From NCBI RefSeq assembly GCF_037975245.1, contig NC_092566.1:18385001-18449000 (forward strand): a stretch of DNA of 64,000 bases, read 5' to 3'. The notes under the pieces are model-generated. The model saw only the letters and a program-made list of their open reading frames with translations. It searched no databases and had not been told where the DNA came from. This DNA comes from Apostichopus japonicus (taxonomy: Eukaryota; Echinodermata; Holothuroidea; Aspidochirotida; Stichopodidae). How positions within the stretch are numbered: the stretch's first letter is position 1; each line of letters begins with the position of its first letter. The position numbers and the translations under genes are program-made. Shown here piece by piece: positions 60,701 to 64,000 of this stretch.

Positions 60701-63700
60701 TGTTCCCTTCTTCTGTGGGTTTTCGTAGTACAGAAAGAGAACCTCAAACTGGGCATCAGTGAGGTTGTGCTGGCCGAGAGCACTCAGCCCGATACGGAAC
60801 TGACTCTTCGGGATGGACCGCTCCATGAGTGGGTCAAAGTCCTGAAAGTATTCACAAACTCGTAACCTGTTGACCAAGACGTGATGTCTGATCCCTTTCA
60901 TTATCTCCTCAAAGCTGACTCCAGAGATATCAATCGGTTGGTTTCTGACCGGAGTCACCGATCTCTCTACCTTCATGGTATCTTCAGAGTCCATACTAAA
61001 ACCAATGAATTCTGAAAAGATGATTCAAATCATGCAAACCTTAAATGAAGTGTGGTACATTATGCATTATTACAGAATAAATCAAATGTAAGGTCTCTAT
61101 GAATAGATCTACAAATGTTTTCATCTGTAGTCATGCAATCATTTCCAATGACTTTCAAGAGAAGCCTACTCTTGATATCCACCACTGCTCTTGAAATTAA
61201 GATTTTATAATATCAGATTAGCATATTTAAGACTAACACTTGATTACATCGTATACTAAGATGGCCAGCATTCCTGATTCAGGGAACAATCCTGCATTTT
61301 ACATAACATCCACGAATTTAACATGTCCCTGGAAATGTCCTTGTCGCAGGAATGCCAAATTTATTTTAAAATCCCTGAATAATTTCAGCTTTACCTGTTT
61401 TTGCCTTCCATTCAAGGAAATCGCTACAAATGTAGCTTTCAATCCATGCTCATAGATAAACGCAACCCAGATTCAATGGATGCTCACAGATAAAGGCAAT
61501 CCAGATTGTTGAGTAATTTCATTGCCAGAAAATTCACATGAAAAACATCTTCTTGTACTTTGTGATAAACAACGAGTTACTTTCAAGTCTTTTTATGACA
61601 CTGGATTTTATCTGGACAAATTAATTCTGTTTAAGTTATTTCTTAACTTTGACATTTGACCATGATCATCATTGCATCATAGAACCAATGAGATAACCTC
61701 AAAATTTCACCCCTACCTTGCAATGCACATGGCAGTTAATGGGTACTAACCCTAGATATGAACATAGGGGTGGAGGGAGGTGGGGGATGGGTATCAACAT
61801 CAATGTTATGTCACTGGATTCCCTGGATAAATAAGGTCTCCATATTACATAGTTTTGTGTATATCATTATGACCTACCAAAGTGCCATACCAGTACCAAT
61901 AAGATGATGTAACATATAAACTAACCTTTGTCAATTGCTTGCACAAAGGCAGGATAGTTGATGTCTCCACTGATCGGTTCCTCAAATTTCCTACAGAGTA
62001 ACTTGAAGTCGTTATCTCCAACGTTGAGGGTCAAAAAGTCCAAGATTCGACGGAATTGATCTTTGGTGATGTTACGAGTGTAGGCCTTGCTCTGAATTAA
62101 ATATTAATCAATAATATTAATAATAGATTGCTAGCATTATTGCTTTTCAAATATGAAAAATTATTAATATATATATATATAGCTGCAAATTTCCTTGCCA
62201 AAATTTACAAACCTTCAAGTCAAAATGTCAACTTCCTGTGGTGTCTTAGCCTGATATTGCTGTGGTTCATGCAGCAACAGGATAAGGTTGGGCAATATGA
62301 CCTCTGACATTAATTTAACTCACCCTGTCAAAATCCTTAAAGGTGGGGAAGGTCATTAATCGTCTCTTCCTGACCTCATCTTGGAGAGCTACAAGTACAT
62401 GGTTCACTTGTTGGTCCTCTGCGTCGTTGAGGTTATTCAGAGACCTTGCCAATGCACCGCAAGGTGGACGGTACACATCCAACTGAGGATTCTTTTCAAA
62501 ATGGGGATCAGTAAATGCTGTGGACAAAACCATACACATCAGTTAAAAGTTTTAACCGACAAAAAGGAATATTAAGCTCAAATATTAAACCAAAAGTTAC
62601 AGAAATGCTGATTTGTGATTGAAATATTTGTCATTGAGAAAATAAACCTAATTTGCTGAAAATGCTTGAAGCAAAGCATGAGTTGTAGTCAAGATGGATG
62701 CATTGACCCAGTGAACTGATTTCTGGGGGATTGTCATGTCATAATATCACAATACCTCCATACCCAATCATAGCTCACCATTTTCCATTTTATCACAGAA
62801 TGCTTTGTATGCCACTCTCCCTTCAGCATCCTTGTAAAAATCCACTAATTTTTGCACCTCTCCTCTCGTCAAATGAGCCTCTTTCCCCGCGCAGAGCATC
62901 AGGCCGCAGACAAATTGGTTTTCCGTGATGATTCCTTTCCTGAGCTTGTCGTGGTCTCGGAAAAATTCTGTGGTCCTGATACCATTCTTGTGGACAGCCA
63001 CTTGAATTTTATTGAAGATTGTATTTAGTTCATCATCCACTTTGACCTTCAAAAGACCACCAAGAATGAGATAACAATAAGACATTTATATCGCATCAAA
63101 ATTTAAATTGTTAATATTGAACACATTGAATATTTTCGTCCGATATCAACTCACAGAGAATTGTAACCATATTAAGAGTGTCAAGTCATTAAACTGTGTT
63201 TTAAGAATATCTATAAGGTAACAACGGTGGTTAAGACTTAATAGATTAAGTAGTTTGTACCTCTCTTGGAATATTATAGGCACTTGGTGGAGCATCAAAG
63301 AGGTTGTCCTCCAATGTACCCTTGTCAGCTTCCAGATCTCTGTAAAAGTTAAAATAGTTGACCAGCTTGGCTCGCTCAGGGTCCTGGTATTTACACGCTA
63401 AAAGCCGAACCTCCTCATCAGACAACCCTGGGGGTCTAGGAAAGCTTCTCTCAAACTAAGAAAGAAAATGTATATATGTCACTAAAAAGGCTAATAATAA
63501 AAGATTGGAAAATGTTGGAATAATCTTGGTACACCCATTTCTGAGACAAAAAGACTTTGCTCTTTGCTGAACAATTGGGTGCACCCTTTAAATAGAATGA
63601 TTTATGGTATATTCTTGCGCATGTGTCCACCACCCATTTGTCCTGAATCGCAAATACATTGTGATTCTTCTAATGGTTCCTACAAGTCATGCAAAACTAT

Positions 63701-64000
63701 GACATAATAGTGATCCATTACCTTACATGACTTTATCTAACCTTAATAAAGATGCTTTAAACTTTCATGTATTTATTACACATTTGTGATTGTTTCAACC
63801 GAGTTTACTTTTACAGGTTTTACATTCTTGATGTCTTTTCAAGCTTAGAAGCAAATTGTAACAACCAGCATTGTTTGCTAGAGAGTTGGGATTACCTGGC
63901 TGTCTGTGACTACCCCAATGTTGTGTTTATCAAAGTCTTCATAACTACTTCTAAGGTCAATGCCGTGGTATTTATAGTATGGGGCTATCTTCCTGACTAT
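54762..64000 (-). CDS. EFCAB6: EF-hand calcium-binding domain protein 6-like, C-terminal 791 residues
   Basis: Ten minus-strand exons in transcript order, all in phase: 64000-63896 (continues outside), 63455-63261, 63046-62779, 62517-62324, 62091-61926, 61011-60664, 59396-58903, 57395-57247, 55516-55312, 55013-54762 (stop). The product is a string of degenerate EF-hands of the form F-x-D-x-D-x-x-x-x-G-x-[IV]-T-x-x-Q-F: YEDFDKHNIGVVTDSQF, FFRDHDKLRKGIITENQF, FKDFDRSKAYTRNITKDQF (split by an intron), YFQDFDPLMERSIPKSQF, CFQDFDLHNRGTVTKAQF, FMRDYDKLRSGRILKTVF and FEDYDKAHNGSVSRSQF. Many loops lack the full set of acidic ligands. This repeated layout is that of EFCAB6 (DJBP), about 1500 residues in mammals and linked to sperm/ciliary function and DJ-1/androgen receptor binding. 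Another long EF-hand axonemal protein is the alternative. It converges on GGPS1. Confidence 0.75.
55840..57150. repeat. Purine-rich higher-order array, 176 bp unit of four ~44 bp monomers
   Basis: The monomer contains CACAGGGCTCTAACTAACAG and AAGGGGGAAGGGAGGGGAT. GCCCACAGGG starts at 56021, 56197, 56374, 56550, 56726 and 56902, a 176-177 base period, so sets of four monomers were amplified together six times. It lies in the intron between the exons ending 57247 and starting 55516. Plus strand is purine-rich and G-quadruplex-prone. Confidence 0.95.
57364..58640 (-). repeat. 81 bp array carrying ~16 copies of an EFCAB6-like 3' splice site
   Basis: The unit is 81 bases, repeated about 16 times with few changes. 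Its first copy overlaps the 5' end of exon 57395-57247: on the minus strand each unit reads CCTGTTTGACAG then GTTATGAAAGAAGGCATC, that is, the acceptor plus about 30 exon bases (VMKEGIRVLE). The copies lie upstream in the transcript. As 81 is a multiple of three the frame is kept, but every unit has an in-frame TGA just before its acceptor. Confidence 0.95.

Overview
The window looks like nuclear DNA of a marine invertebrate deuterostome, most likely an echinoderm; a sea cucumber is plausible but unproven. The clues are spliced genes with GT/AG junctions, an animal GGPS1 and an EFCAB6-type gene, dense non-LTR, Ty3/Gypsy and hAT-like debris, and many tandem arrays. There is no bacterial signal, CRISPR or operon.

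Genes. (1) 680-5370 (+): eight exons of an ornithine decarboxylase-like protein, 5' end missing. It keeps the PLP lysine but lacks the catalytic Cys/Asp pair, so it reads as a pseudoenzyme or antizyme-inhibitor-like paralogue. (2) 21873-23288 (+): a single-exon Golgi carbohydrate sulfotransferase. (3) 47752-53198 (+): a complete eight-exon GGPS1 of 322 residues. (4) 54762-64000 (-): the last ten exons of an EFCAB6-like EF-hand protein, convergent with GGPS1.

Mobile DNA fills the rest. A Ty3/Gypsy element (32227-38884) has two LTRs that read as identical, open gag and pol, and a -1 frameshift signal; it splits an older LINE. Just beyond it lies a 7.4 kb Mutator-like element (39584-46949) with ~64 bp terminal inverted repeats and a perfect 9 bp target duplication. 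It carries a frameshifted CARF-like/MULE transposase and a ~50-copy minisatellite grown from its own terminal repeat. Non-autonomous hAT-like elements with target duplications sit at 13954-15308 (with a second nested inside), 16873-17247 and 27786-28481. At 28528-30323 four copies of a ~28 bp palindrome occur, the first flanked by a perfect 8 bp direct repeat, as if minimal transposons.

Tandem arrays: a 35 bp unit (18717-19245) and a 34 bp unit (19588-21715) upstream of the sulfotransferase; an AGGTCA-rich satellite (24385-27030); a 107 bp unit in GGPS1 intron 3; and two arrays grown from exon-intron junctions, one at the GGPS1 exon 6 donor (51541-52135) and one at the acceptor of an EFCAB6-like exon (57364-58640). 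Coordinates and splice sites were read by eye without alignment tools; exon edges are supported by codon phase and family similarity, not by transcripts.
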